Shown here: piece by piece, positions 26,000 through 38,575 of the stretch
Position numbering within the stretch: position 1 is the stretch's first letter
Layout: the number at the start of each line of letters is the position of its first letter
DNA from: Oxyruncus cristatus
Taxonomy: Eukaryota > Chordata > Aves > Passeriformes > Cotingidae
Assembly (NCBI GenBank): GCA_013399855.1
Contig: VXAY01000172.1
Span: forward strand, 2,333,934 to 2,397,933
Length of the DNA: 64,000 bases
Reading direction: 5' to 3'
The notes under the pieces: generated by a model
The model's input: the letters and a program-made list of their open reading frames with translations, nothing else
Databases searched by the model: none
What the model was told of the DNA's origin: nothing
Made by a program: the position numbers and the translations under genes

Positions 26000-26420
26000 G
26001 CTTTGACTTAGAGTTGCAAGCCTGAGGATATTGATTTGAATTATGCATGACTGTCTGGTATGCAGTTCCATTAGCCTGCTGGATGGATAATGTAAACATG
26101 TTCAGAATTTTAAGTATCCTATATGAGCATATGAGCGGCAGGTTAAAAATAGAGCTGATAAGAGCATGTGTATCTGAAAAATCCAAATCTCGGAGAATAA
26201 AACGACAAAAGGTTCGTGTCTTCAAGAGGCTGACTTCAGGTGTGATTTTCTTTTCCTTGAAACTGCTTGGCCTGAACAAATACAGCTTATGTTTGTGACT
26301 CGAACGGATGACACGGTTGCTGTTGTCTACTGCAAAGCGTTGACATCTGTACCAGGAAACACACTTGTAACCAAAAGGTCAGGGCCAACCCTGCAACTTA
26401 TGGCAAAAAAGGCAGGGCAG
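26000..26420. promoter_or_regulatory. Candidate conserved intronic regulatory block
   Basis: This stretch has a more even base composition than its surroundings, includes unusual CpG sites (TCTCGGAG, AACGACA, TTCGTG, CTCGAACGGATGACACGG) and has clustered homeodomain/POU-like and forkhead-like words (TTATGCAT, ATTATGCATGA, AATGTAAACA). That mix is what conserved enhancers in vertebrate introns often look like. No alignment was available, so this is inference only. Confidence 0.25.
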
Positions 26421-29242
26421 TGTCTGTTCTTGTTTAAATTGGTCAAGATTAACTCTAGTGATTAGGCTAATTTCATCATACCTTCAAGGAATCTGCTCTG
26501 GAATGTTATTTGATTTTGCTCAAACTTTCTGTGGCTTCCAGGATCTCATGGTTCCTGTTTATGTTATATCTGATCAGTTGTTTGTTTATATTTTAGCAGT
26601 CTGTGGTTTGGAAGTACAAGTAATGCCTTCTGAAACTTTGTTTTTAAATCCTCAGCACTAAAAACAGTGTGTTAGTAAGATTTAAAAACAGATAGTATAT
26701 TTTTAGAATTTTGTCCAAGTTTCTGTGAATTTTGATAGGAAAAAAAAGACGACTCTGAGATGAAAAGTACAGTGTCATCTATGTTACATTTTATAAAGAC
26801 TTGTCATATCTCCAAATGTTTCAGTTGCATATGTAGAGTTTGTGGCAGTATTGTGAGCTGAATGAAAATCACAAAAATCTATCGTACTTATTTTCAACAT
26901 CTGATGGATACAAACCAGAAAACCAGTCTAATTTTGCATTAATTGATACCTACCTTCTCAAAGTTACTTTGCTTGGAGTGCCTCATATTTGGCTATGTTA
27001 AATACTGTACGTAATATCAGATTGGAACTATTTCTAGATTATGAGAATGAGAGAGAATAATGATGTCTTTTGCCTGGGCTTTACAGCATTTATTTACTTG
27101 ATATAATAATAATCCCATGGAAATTTGCAAGCAAATGTATGGCTGAATACTTCATCCTTCCTGAGGATGAAGTTAATTATACTGCTCTCATGTATTTCTT
27201 TCTTTTCCTCTCAAAGCTTGGATCATGAACTTTATATTTACACAAAATTTGGCCAGTAGATAATTCTTGGACAGTATTGGTAAAATTTGAAAAGGTGTTT
27301 TGAGTCGATGGTCATTTTACCTTTTAACTGAGGACTAGTTAATTTGTTAGGAGACTAGCACTTAATGCTCTCCTTCTGAGAAACTCATCGTCCTGTTTGG
27401 TAATAGCTGTTATCTTTGACTGTTACCAGAACAAAATTCCTTTCACTGGCAATGAGAACCACTGCTCTGAATCATCTGCTTTTCCTTCCTTCGTTAAGAA
27501 GGGGCTTTTAAAGAAGAAAATCTTTTGAAATAGCAACAGTGGTTGTCACTAGTGTTAAAGGCAGTCTGCTGGCCACAGAGGTGTAGGGAACAACAGTGGC
27601 AACTTCCAGACAGCTTCAATATTTTGTGAAGGAAGAATTTATAAACCTTTTTTGTGAGGGATGGTAACAATGTCAGTTGTTTCTTTAAAAGAGACTAGTT
27701 TGCACTTTAATTCTTCTCAGAGGAGAATGGGGGAATCTCTTGTGTGGTTTTTGTGCCCAGTGAAGCTAATGCAAGAGAATATTATACAGAGGAGAAATGA
27801 TAGCATGTGTAACAGTGAATGTAGTGGCCTGAGTACAGAACCATTGTGTAAATATCTCCACAGTTTCAGATGCTCTTTTTTGTTTTGTGAGTGGTTCTGA
27901 TATAAAACTACAGAACTGTAATATTTGGATAATACAGGGGACAGCATAAATGCCATAATGTAGCAGTCAGTTTTAAGTTCCTTTTCCTTGTTCTCTAGCT
28001 TTTGGTTACTTTTAAAAGAAATTTTCAGGCGAAAAAGAAGTGAGATTTAATTCTAGTTGAATGTTCACAGCAAAAACATTCTGTAGCTTTTTTCATCCCC
28101 GAAAGAAAGTTTGAGACAGTTCAGAGTTAAATTTAAAGCTTAAAATAAGTGCATCTTACAAAATCTGGGTAAATACAAGTCCAATGTACAGTGACACTGT
28201 TAGAAAAATGGAAATATTTAGTGTGTCTTTAGTCCATATGTGATTGTTGAAAGCTTACAGAATGATACAGTTATTTCATAATGTTAATACAAACAAGGGT
28301 AAGAGTCTGGGTTTTATGTATCAATGCCTCTGCCTCAGATATCATACTTAAAAATATCTGTATTTTAAAGCAAATCTGAGTCTGTGGATATGAAGAAGTC
28401 AAATACATTTTTTTCTTGAGTGTTTTATTGTAATGCTTAGAGAAGTTTAGGTAGCTGAGGAAAAGAGGCAAGAGCAGCAGTTGTCTGCTCATTCTTCACT
28501 GTCTCTCCTGCTCTTAGTAGCCTCCATGACACTTGTTTATGCAGTTGATGGCTTTCCAATGATTTAATGCATGGAAAGGTGGGATACAGTTCTGAATCTG
28601 GATCAAGTTCATATTACAATAATTTATTTTTCCTCCTGGTTATTCCTCTTTACTTTTCATAAATTAGTTCAGATTATGTTTTCAGCACTTGATTTTTGAA
28701 TCCTGTGTAAATTTTGCTGCCTCAGTGGGAGAGAGTCTTTTGTTTTCAAGAAGAGGTCAGAATACAAAAACATAATGGGAAAAATCAGTTTAATTGCCCC
28801 CTTCTTCACTGAATTAGTACAAATTATTCCCAGCTTGTTGGAAAGCAGTCTGCATTTAAAAATGTCCATAATAAATTGGTATAAAGAGACCTAACAATTT
28901 CTGTTTAAAGGAATTTTATTTACTCTAGTTTATGCATAATCTTGGAGTTGCATATAGTGTGTCTGCAGCTCCTTTCAGAAATGCTTGCTGATATTTGCAG
29001 TGTTTTACATCTGCAGTGGATATATTGATCTAGAAACACTTTACCAACTCAAAATAAACAGCAAACTCCAAATGAGTCTGTGTACACCCATTTTCATTTT
29101 AACGCTGTTTCGGTGCTGGTCAGACTAAATTTATGTCTGTACCTTTTTTCATTTTGTTTTCCTTGATCAAAAACACTAGATTTCAGGTAGAAACAAATGT
29201 GCCTGTTTATTTCATTTCAGATGGTAGTATATGTCATACCTC

Positions 29243-29281
29243 GGGGGTTTTTTTTTTGGGGGGGAGGGGAGAGGAAGAGGA
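29243..29281. repeat. G-rich/T tract with G-quadruplex potential
   Basis: A G5 run, a T10 run, then G7-A-G4 and a GA-rich tail sit on the + strand, which is also the transcribed RNA sense. Four or more runs of at least three G can be placed, so the tract could form a quadruplex with one long loop. Confidence 0.75.
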
Positions 29282-30591
29282 ACACTTCAAGTGGTTAGAT
29301 GTTCGTCCTGTATAGATCTCTCAGATTCCTACTGTGCCAGTTCTCTGGTGTTCGATAAGGCACACAAAGCAGATGTGGGAGAAAGCATATCACTTGTATC
29401 CATGGTAACTCGAAAGATACTTTGGAACTCAAAAGGATAGAATAAGCCAGAGTAATAGGTCTCATTATAAGGGCAAAATACATAAAAGGTTCAGGCATAT
29501 GCTTTTAATTAGTTGCCAAAAATAGCTAGGATCAGAGATGATGCAATGAGACAATAATTCTTAGTGTTAGAAATGAGCAACACTTGAAATCTGAAAGGCT
29601 TTTATCATACCATCTTATAGGTATTCGGTCCATGAATACTAACAGGTTTGCAATGGTTTCTTAATCATGCTTAGGACATGAGAGTGCACACTGATAAAAG
29701 CTGGAGCAAGTCTCATATGACTGCAAGTTTCCAAAGTTCCATACTGATGTTAATTCTCATGGCTGTGATGCAGCTTCCTATGAATAGCATGTGCAAAGCA
29801 TTCTCTCCTGTTTTGCAGGTGCACTGCTGAAAAATGAATGTAATGTGTGCTTCTATGTGGGGATAATAAAAAATGGTTAAAAATGCAGATTAATTTGAGA
29901 TCAAAGATACAGTATTTTTCAGGGTAAGTCACTTTAATTAATTTAAAATAGGAAGGTAAGCAGTGGGGAAAAGTGTGAAAACTTGAAAGGATGGTCTAGA
30001 ATTGAATCCCAGAGAACAAAAATAGAACAATATATGAAGTACGAGGTATAGGATATTTGAATAACCATTTTAATAAAAATATTTTAATAGAGTGAATAAT
30101 TTCAAAGTTTTCTATTTGAACAGCAGTGTTTGTAAGGGATCCATCTTGTATTGCAGTGCAATTCTCCACATTATTTCCTCTGTTGCTATAGAAACTAATT
30201 CTAGTGCAGCTGTGATCGCTTATCAAAATTCTAATGTTTCAATACCCATTTCTTATTTTGAGTTATTTAAATAGCCTTGTCTTACTTTGAATCAAACTGC
30301 ACATTTCATCACTGCTGAATTGTTGACTGGTCAAAATGTTAATGCAAAGTGATGGCAAATGCTGTGGGATTGTGATTTTTTTTTTCTTTTTCCTATCTAA
30401 GCTATCATACTTATTGTTGAAGTTTGAATAACAAGCAAATTAAGACTCTTTCATTTGTTAAATTTTAAAGGTCAATATTTGCTGTCTAACATCAGCATTT
30501 TGTAATGCATATTACTTCCTCAGTGTAATCTTAATTGTATTTAATATTTCATAAACCTTAAATTGTTCCTGTAACTGATACTTGGCATTTG

Positions 30592-30657
30592 GGGTGTGTG
30601 TGTGGGGGGCGCGTATGTATTTATATGTGTTCAAATATATGTCTCTGTGTGTGTGTA
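30592..30657. repeat. Degenerate (GT)n repeat
   Basis: Two GTGTGTG stretches are separated by GGGGGGCGCG and TATGTATTTATATG text. It is a decayed dinucleotide microsatellite. Confidence 0.8.
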
Positions 30658-30830
30658 AACTGTTGTTAGGATGCTTTTAACTTAAGTCTTGACATGTCCA
30701 TTTCATCAAAGTAAAAATTTCAGTGTTTCCACATTGTCTAAAACGAGTACACTACAGTAGCATGTCACCAGTTAACAAAGTATTCTGAATCTCTTTTGCT
30801 CCTTATATTATTATAGTCTCTTTGGGACTG

Positions 30831-30890
30831 GGTTCGGGGTTTTTTTTTTTGGTGGTGGTAGCAGCAGGTTTGGGGGTTTTGTGTAGGTTT
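30831..30890. repeat. T/G low-complexity tract
   Basis: A GGGG run, a T12 run, GGTGGTGGTAGCAGCAGG and GGGGGTTTTG follow each other. It belongs to the same class as the tracts at 11273 and 22783. Confidence 0.75.
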
Positions 30891-31239
30891 TGGCTAGTTG
30901 GTGGTTCTGTTTGTTTCTAACAATGAATGTACTGTGCTGGTAGATACATGTAATTAATGCAGGATGCAGCAATGTAACATTCTGATTGTGAACCATGTTA
31001 AACATCATTCTGCTGAAGAGTTTTCAGTTGTAATGCTGAGATCTAAAAACTTCTCTGACACCAAATTACGAGGACGGGTGTGATGGTAATTGGTCTGGAG
31101 ACATATGTTGTATATTTTCTGCTGTTTTAGTGAAGCTGCTGAAATGTTCCTGTAGTAGTTTTCAAGATAATCACTGACTTTCTAATGAGCGTACACTAAT
31201 TTCATGTAGAGTGAAATAAATAATTTTCAATTTTGAAAT

Positions 31240-31700
31240 TATCATACAAACATTTTGCAGCTGTAGCTGTCAGGCTTTGATTACTAATTAACTGCTGTGC
31301 ACCACCTTTAAGTCTCTTATTCAACAAGCAGCATCAAACAGTAATTTCAAATTAGATATATAAATTTTTGCTCGTATAAGAAAGGTCTGTAAGAAGTGAG
31401 TTCTGATGGAGATGCATGTTTTCACTCCATGCCAATGGCTAGTAAGTTGGTATTGTAAATAATTAGTTACACCACCATATTCATGGCAACACAATTTTCC
31501 AGATAGTGTTTTGGGGAAGTTAAATGGGTTGAGAGTGACTGATCCTTGATTGTTCAGTGCTGTTGTTTCTTTGGGTGGATGACATGGAAGACCTGTTCCT
31601 CCCCTGCTGTTTGCTGAGGTCTGAAGCATCGTTCTGTAGACCTTTGCGTGCAATATGCCACTTGGCCCCTCTTCTCTCATCCTCACAAGCTCTTGCTTAG
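31240..31700. promoter_or_regulatory. Candidate conserved intronic regulatory block
   Basis: The block has several homeodomain core words (TACTAATTAACTG, AATAATTAGTTA, AAATTAGATA) and SOX-like words (GATTGTTCAG, TGTTGTTTC), in text without repeats. A 121-codon frame is open on the minus strand, but it has no family character and its length may simply reflect constrained, less AT-rich DNA. Enhancer identity is inference only. Confidence 0.25.
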
Positions 31701-32654
31701 CTCTTTTGGCTGGTGCTATGCCTGAATGAAAGTATCTTTACCAGCCAGACTCATATTCATCTAGTCCTGTCAAAATGCAGAAAATTACCTATTTTGTGAA
31801 TTGTATGACAACTATGGAAACATAGAAACATCACATGTTACATATAAGCCTAGTAAAGCAGCTCGTCTGTGACAGTGGGAGGTCTCGGAAGCGCGGCAAA
31901 GAAGTGCGAGAAATTTAGTTTTGAATAATTGTGTTTCTTTATGCCTGGAGAAACTTGTTTGAGGCCTTGCTGGAGTGAGTGGAACAGACTGATGTGCTCC
32001 CTGCTGCTTAATCTGTGCCTTTTCTGTGAATTCTTAGCCCTCTTACTGGGTATGTGAAGCAAAGATACCTTGGTTTCAAAGCGTCTCCATTTCTTATGAT
32101 TTCGCAGTGTCTATTTTGCCTTTCTTTTTCTGGAGTTGGCCTCATAAGTGGTACTAGTTCCATTCCTAAGCATGCTTTCTACAGGCACTAATATGTAAAA
32201 AGTTTTAGAGTATTTCTTGGGCATACATAGACAGTTTTCTTCTGTTGTTGACCTGTTAGGTACCCCTGCAAACTGAGATCATAGTAGATTTTTCTTCTGG
32301 GTTCTAGCTGCTTTTTATTTGATAAAGTTATTAGAGATGTTGCAACAAACAAACAAAAATCTGCTTTTTTCTGGAATCCCTTTTACAGAAATACTCTAAT
32401 ATAGTGCAGCAAATGCAGTGTATTTTACTACTGCAAGTCACTGAGCCAGTGTGTCAAGGAGAGAAGGGAAAAAAGGGCCTGAATAGATAAGAGAAATCAA
32501 GGTGCTTTGGAATCTTAGGTTCTGAATAAATAATCACCACTGTCTCCCCACTTAAAAAAAGAAGTAATGATAAATCTAAAATATAAATGTAAAAATAAGT
32601 GCTTATTGTGGGAAATGTCTTGCTGCTCCTGGAATGTAACTAGCTGTGTTCTTT

Positions 32655-33087
32655 AGGTCGTGCAGATTTTCACCTACCAATACGGATATTCCCACCCATC
32701 AGACATCACTGATTTCTCTTTTATCTCTTTGCTCTGTTGACATTGCTTTTTTCTCAGATCTGAACCACTTTTTTGCATGTCATATGTTGTTTTATTTTCC
32801 CCATTCCTTCACCTTTCTTCCTCTGTCATTTTGCTTTGTTATTTTACCCGTTTGTAATTTTTCATTCCTGTTTGCATCTTGTCTTTTTTATTTCTCTCTT
32901 TGCACCTTTTCTCATTTTCTGTACAGATCTACTAAACTTCTCTCCCTTTATTTCTTTTCTTTGTTCATTTACCAACAACCTATCACTTTTTTTTTTCTGA
33001 CTCATTGCACCTACTTTCTTCTTTTGCCTTTTTCTCTTATTCCCTGCACTTTTTTCCTCATCCTTTCTCTTCCTTCTTTCCCACTAC
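32655..33087. repeat. 430-bp pyrimidine-rich block
   Basis: The + strand is overwhelmingly C and T over more than 400 bases, with frequent CTTTT, TTTCTC and TTCCC words but no fixed repeat unit. The 149-codon frame over it is a consequence of the missing purines (few stop codons are possible) and encodes only F, S, L, C and P-rich sequence, so it is not a gene. The origin is unknown; a decayed pyrimidine microsatellite is one option. Confidence 0.75.
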
Positions 33088-33235
33088 AAAGCTGATGATA
33101 TTGGAAAATTCTGTGGGGGTGTATCTCTTAAAAAGCTACTGGCTTGGAGGTTTCCATCTTGTTGGTGTTATGCATTTCGGGTGAATTTTAGATTAATAAT
33201 CATTTAAAAAACTTGAAGTAAAAATAAATAAAAAA

Positions 33236-33281
33236 TTCAAAACAACCAACCAAACCAAAACCAAAACCACAAAAACCAACA
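33236..33281. repeat. A/C low-complexity tract (AACC/CAAAAC units)
   Basis: Irregular CAACCAACCAAACC and CAAAACC units, effectively the reverse complement of the T/G tracts elsewhere in the window. Confidence 0.8.
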
Positions 33282-34249
33282 GAAGAAATGGCTAGAGCAC
33301 TAACCTTAAAATATTTGGTTACAGTTCTACGCTTCACTGGAAGCTTTCTGTGGTTAGGAGCGCTTCTGAGATAGATTCTAAGCAATCTTTATTACCTCTT
33401 TATTTACCCTGTACTTTAGTTCTTCATCTCTAAAATGCCAAACATGTTAACTTCTACTGTTATAGTACTGCTATAATATATTAAACCAACTGCAAGATAG
33501 CCAAATTGTGATCATATATGTATCTTAAGTGGATGGGCAGAAATTATAGCTCATGCTCTACTGAAATGGTTCATGCAGAATCATTCTATTGCTGCACTCT
33601 CTCACCCAAAATTGCTGTGAAAATAAGGCAAAGGAATCAAAACAAGCTTTGTGTTCCTATTCTAGAAGCGGGTCTTGATGGAAAATATCTTTCATGGTTC
33701 GTTCACCAGTTAGGATCAAATAATAAATAGAAAGCTAAGATAGTAGGGAACTTTACAGATTTTTTTTTTTTTCATTACAAAACAGATATTAAGGTGAAGC
33801 TTTTTTTAAGAAACTAAAAAGTTATTGCATTTGAACTTGTAGAAAGTGTTCTCACTAAAGGGAGTAGTTGTATCTTACTTAAAATAAAAGTATGGAAAAA
33901 AGAATGATGGAATTGTGATGGTTAAGGAACCCATGTAAGTGCTGTATATACTGCTGAATGGATCTTGTTGTTATCAGCAAATGAAGAATTATTGAAATCT
34001 TCAAGGGGGTTTCTGTACCACTTAGAAAACTTTGTGGTTTTTTTTTTTTGTCAAATATAAAAATGAACCTGCCTGAGATGAGCCACAAAAACATTAGTAT
34101 GTTAAAGAAAATTATACTCTCGACACATTAATCTGACTTTCTAATCACGCTTTGTTTCCTCATTTGAGACCAACTAGAATGAGAGCAGGAACATTACAGG
34201 AATATTAGCTGTGTGTTACAATTCTTTACTGGGAATTGATTTTAGACCT

Positions 34250-34700
34250 CTGTGGGATCTTTTTCACCTTTTCAGCACTTTATCCTGCTGCTCAGCTCCA
34301 GTGCTTAATACCACAGCTGTAGTGGTATAAAACTGGACTGGATTTTGAGCTATAATTTAAAGTGGTAATTGCACTCAAAAGAAGTATACCATTGACAGGA
34401 AAATATTTCCTAAGCCCACATCCAGCTGCTACCGTCTAGAGATACTAAGGGGATGCCAGTGTGCACATACTGGTGAGAAATGCAGATTCTCAGGGGCCTG
34501 AGATTATTTACAGCGGGTGGAGTTTTCAAAGCTTTTAGCTGTAAAGCTCTGAATTTCCCTTAAGCATCTGTAAATGCTGGTGAAAAAGCCGAATTTGGGA
34601 GAATTTTCACAGAGATGATAAAAGGCAAGTATCTTGTCACCAAGATACTCTTAAGATTTCAAAGCCGCTTGTCAATCACCCTCAGCAAGCAGGACTTCTA
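34250..34700. promoter_or_regulatory. Candidate conserved intronic block
   Basis: This stretch has mixed composition, a TGTCAATCA word that fits PBX/MEIS-type sites (in CTTGTCAATCACCC), CAGCTG E-boxes and a small ATACCAC/GTGGTAT inverted repeat at 34308-34328. The segment 'agaaatgcagattctcagg' at about 34477 resembles a motif found in old hAT-type repeats, so an ancient transposon origin is possible. Both readings are inference without alignment. Confidence 0.2.
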
Positions 34701-35626
34701 GTGTATTTTAAACGAGAGAAGAAAAAGTAAAAGGAAGATTCTATGAATTCATTTAACTTATCTTTTTAAAAGTGATATTTTTCTTAAAATTTTGATAATT
34801 TGGAAGAAATGAATAATGGACAGAGGTGCAAAGAAACACCTGTTTATTTAAGAAGTTAGCCAGTGTAGTGCTCTGAAAAGTAGTGCAAAGGAAAGTTGGC
34901 TGATTATAAAAGTAGTGTAAGTGAAACCAGCATCTAAATGGAACAGAAAATAAGTTTTTCTACCTGAATGAGCATACTTAGTACAAATGCTTTACCACAG
35001 GAAATACAATTATCGAAAGAAAGGCAATCAAATCCACAATTTCACTTCTTAAAGATCGCAGCTTTCACAAAGCTTTAGACCTGGATGTAGTATCAGAAGA
35101 CAAGAGGGCTTAAAAGTAAAAAAAAAATCTTGATGCGTTGATATTCACATCAATAAAAGATTAAAATATTGAACCATTTGGTTTAAGCATTATTTTGGAC
35201 AAGTGATAATTATAAATCCAAAACCAGGTAGCAGAACTCCTTCCTATTCAAATTAATAGAAATACTATATAAGGAGTCAGCAAATGATACATAAATTGAA
35301 AGCAAATTAATTCAATAGATGCTAATGTATAATTTTCATTGAAAGACGACCAAAATATTTGGGAAGGAAACAAAAGAATGTCTTTGACAGATGGTTCACT
35401 ATAATACTTTTAATAATGTATTTGTAGTTAAAATGTTATCATTGGGCTAATTTGGGAAAGAGAAAGAATTTTTCACCAGTGCAGGGCTTTTTGATATTGC
35501 TCTGTAAAACAGTCTATAAATTCTTACAAATAAGAAGTACTCTAGTAAGTGCAGAAAAGAGCAAATTTCTTTGTCAGAAAACAAACCCAACCAGTTCTGC
35601 AGGCTCAAGATGTAAACAGACACATT

Positions 35627-35696
35627 AAAAACAAAACAAAACAAAAAACAACAACAACCAAAACCCACAAACAAACAAAAAAACCCAAACAAAACC
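35627..35696. repeat. A/C low-complexity tract
   Basis: CAAAACAAAAC units, a CAACAACAACC block and CAAACAAAC units make up about 70 bases with almost no G or T. Confidence 0.85.
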
Positions 35697-38526
35697 CTGT
35701 GTATGTTTCAGTAATTTCAGTTGTTCTTAGACCTTTCCTGTGAAAGAAAATTGAAGCTTTAATGACTGGACGCAAAGATAATTCTATATTTTTGGATTAC
35801 TTTTATTTAAAAAGCCAAAGAAAACATTTTTAGTATCTCAATGACTAGTAGCACTTTTAGCCTTGGAGAGTGAAGAAAATGCAGTGCTAAGAACTTCACA
35901 TGACATCAGATGTGAATGGCAGGAATACTGTTTTGGTTTCCACAGGTCAGCAATTAAGCTCATAGTGTCTGGAGTTTTCTAAATATTGGAAAACAGAATT
36001 ATCTGTTATTGAAAAAAAAACAACAAATAAGCAAAGAGATATGATTATTTTTCTTGTTATCTGGTGATAACATCTGCTTAATGTAGAAGATAGTTCAACT
36101 GTGAGTAAAAGTCTAAAATGTGACAAATGCAAAAAGAAAGCTCATAAACAAATTTTTTTCTGTTGTCCATAACGACCCCATACCACTCTTATATTCCGCT
36201 TTTTTTCCACTAAGCAAACCTCATGCCATAACTCCTTTGGAAGAAAAATAGAATAATGCCAAGATAATTTCTTATATTGTGAAATAGTAAGGGGTTTGTC
36301 CTCACAAAGATGCATGTAAGCTTTTAATTTTAAAAGAAGGAGAGGCTTGAAGTTTCATTCAATATTTAATGTTTATATTTTATACTCCCTGTATTGTGGG
36401 GTAATTCAGTCAACATAATATTTTTGGATGGTAGAAAAGTTCAAACACGAAAATTCCATTTGGACTGTCTGTGCTGCTTATCAGAAATCTCTAAGGGTAT
36501 TTAATCATTCAGAATAAGAAAGGTTTCTTTAATTTTTAAACATGTATTTCATTTTATGTTTTATTTAAATTGTCTTAACATTTACATAGAACCCCTTGAA
36601 GGCTTGAAAACTTGAAATTTATGTTCGATTAAAAAAATAAATAATTATGTAGCATAGTGTATGTGGAGATAAATTAGAGAAGGAAAAGGTGTCGTTTGAA
36701 TATGAAGATATTATAAAAATTACAAAATCTGACTTGCAAAAATTACTAATTTATATAGTGCTTATTTGTTTTAAAGGAACTGGAAAATAGATGCTGAAAG
36801 AACTGTTGGGGTAATGTTGCCTCTCACAATAGTGTGAATTTTTAAAGAAGTAATATATATGAGAAAATTGAACTTGCAAAAGTGTAATTAGTGACTGCTT
36901 ATGAAACAAGGGAATTAAAGGCACAAGGATGGTTTCTTTCCCCATATGTTAAGAGATAGGTGTTCTTGGAATTACTCAGGAAATATGGGCTAAAGAGGGC
37001 TAGGTTTGTGCTGCTGCTGAGAACCTTTGGGAAAATTATTAAGACAGCAAAGGCTAAACACTAAAAACATGGAAAAGAAAGAATATCCCCAGCTGCGTGG
37101 TGAAATGTCGTGCAGCCTGGCATGGTGCACAAGAGACCAGGATAGAGGCGAGAAGTGAGGAGCTTTGGAATCAGCAAGTTCAGACGGTAGCTGCAAACCA
37201 GAAGCATTTCTTCCGGTAAACTTTTGCGTCTTTAAACTTTGATTCCACACAGCAAAAAAGTTTGTGTATTTTCTCACAGCTGTCGATTGTATATTCCAGG
37301 AATACTCAGTTTGTCCTGGGTCGTTGTTGTGTCAGATTTTACTGACAGTCTCTTGAGATTGATGGCAAGGTGTGTATCATCTCCCGTTGGCTTGCAGTGT
37401 GTCCTGCAGGGACTTACAAGAAGAGGTTACCCTTCATTGTTTAAGAAACAGTACTAAAAAGAAGATATTTATTTACTTCTGACTTAAATGTGCTAATGAC
37501 AGTTTACATGCTGCAATTTCTGAGTGTACCAGCAAAATTCTAATCTGCTTGTGTTTCTCAGGTATTTCATGTACAGTTCAGATTTCTTTAGCTATTAAGC
37601 AAGGCCTTTACTACTATATAAGTGTTTTTCCAGCCCGGTAAGGAAGGAAGAAAATTTTTATTAAAGCAATTAGCCCTTTAAAAATTGATTATTCAAATCT
37701 GCCTATTGACAGTAGTATGCTGAATTCCCAATGTAGAATTTACCGAATGTTTGTTACTAAACAAATTTAGTTTCACTCATATTATGAGAATGCAAAGTCC
37801 TTTCACATACTTCAGCTGGAAAGCATAGACATGAGATCTTTCTATCTTTTGTCTTTCCTCTATTCTGGCATTTTCTGGTAGGAACCTCAAAACCCAGTTG
37901 TGTCTTTCTTCCACTTTTGGGATGTATGTTGGCTTGTTTTTCTCTCTGTCTAGTCCAGACTGTTATGGTAATTTGATTTGTTCCATTGGGGAAATTGGCA
38001 AAAATTATTTTCTATCCGATTTAAGAGTGGAAAGTGTTTTTGGAAATGTGCAAAGAAACAAGTCAACCATTAATTTTAGATTTTTAGGATAACCATTTGT
38101 TTATTAAGAGTAACTCTTTAGCAGATGTTATTAGCCACATTCAGTGGTCTTTGAAAGGTGTTCTTTGGCTTTGTCACAGTATGAATGTATGCACAAGTGT
38201 ACCTGTGTCTTAACTTTACACCTTGAATGAAAGTTAAGAGGTATATTTTAGACAGGGGTTTGACAGGTAAATATGCAAACACGTCAGATCATTCTTCTCT
38301 TTCAGCTCCAAACATTTTCCTCCAGAACAATCAGTGAGAGGCCAGCAGGCACTAGCAGTGATTTTGTATGTTAAACTTTGATGCATATGCAAAATTGTGT
38401 GGACAGATTGATTGTTGAAATTAGTTACTCCCTCTGTGTAATTTTTAAGGAAAATACCCAGTGTGGTATCATTTGATAGCATCAGTCATTACAATATCTT
38501 AATGTAATTAAAATCTCCAGTGTTTA

Positions 38527-38575
38527 TATATTCAGTATTTATACATATATATTTGTATTTATTATATATATTATG
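38527..38575. repeat. AT-rich degenerate (TA)n tract
   Basis: TATATATT, CATATATATTTG and TTATATATATTATG words follow each other within 50 bases, a decayed TA microsatellite. Confidence 0.7.

Noticed and set aside
31321..31686. 121-codon minus-strand frame
   Set aside because: No recognisable protein features; kept only as a possible non-coding conserved block.
32646..33095. 149-codon + strand open frame
   Set aside because: It is an artefact of a pyrimidine-only strand, which can hardly form stop codons; the product is F/S/L/C-rich without family character.
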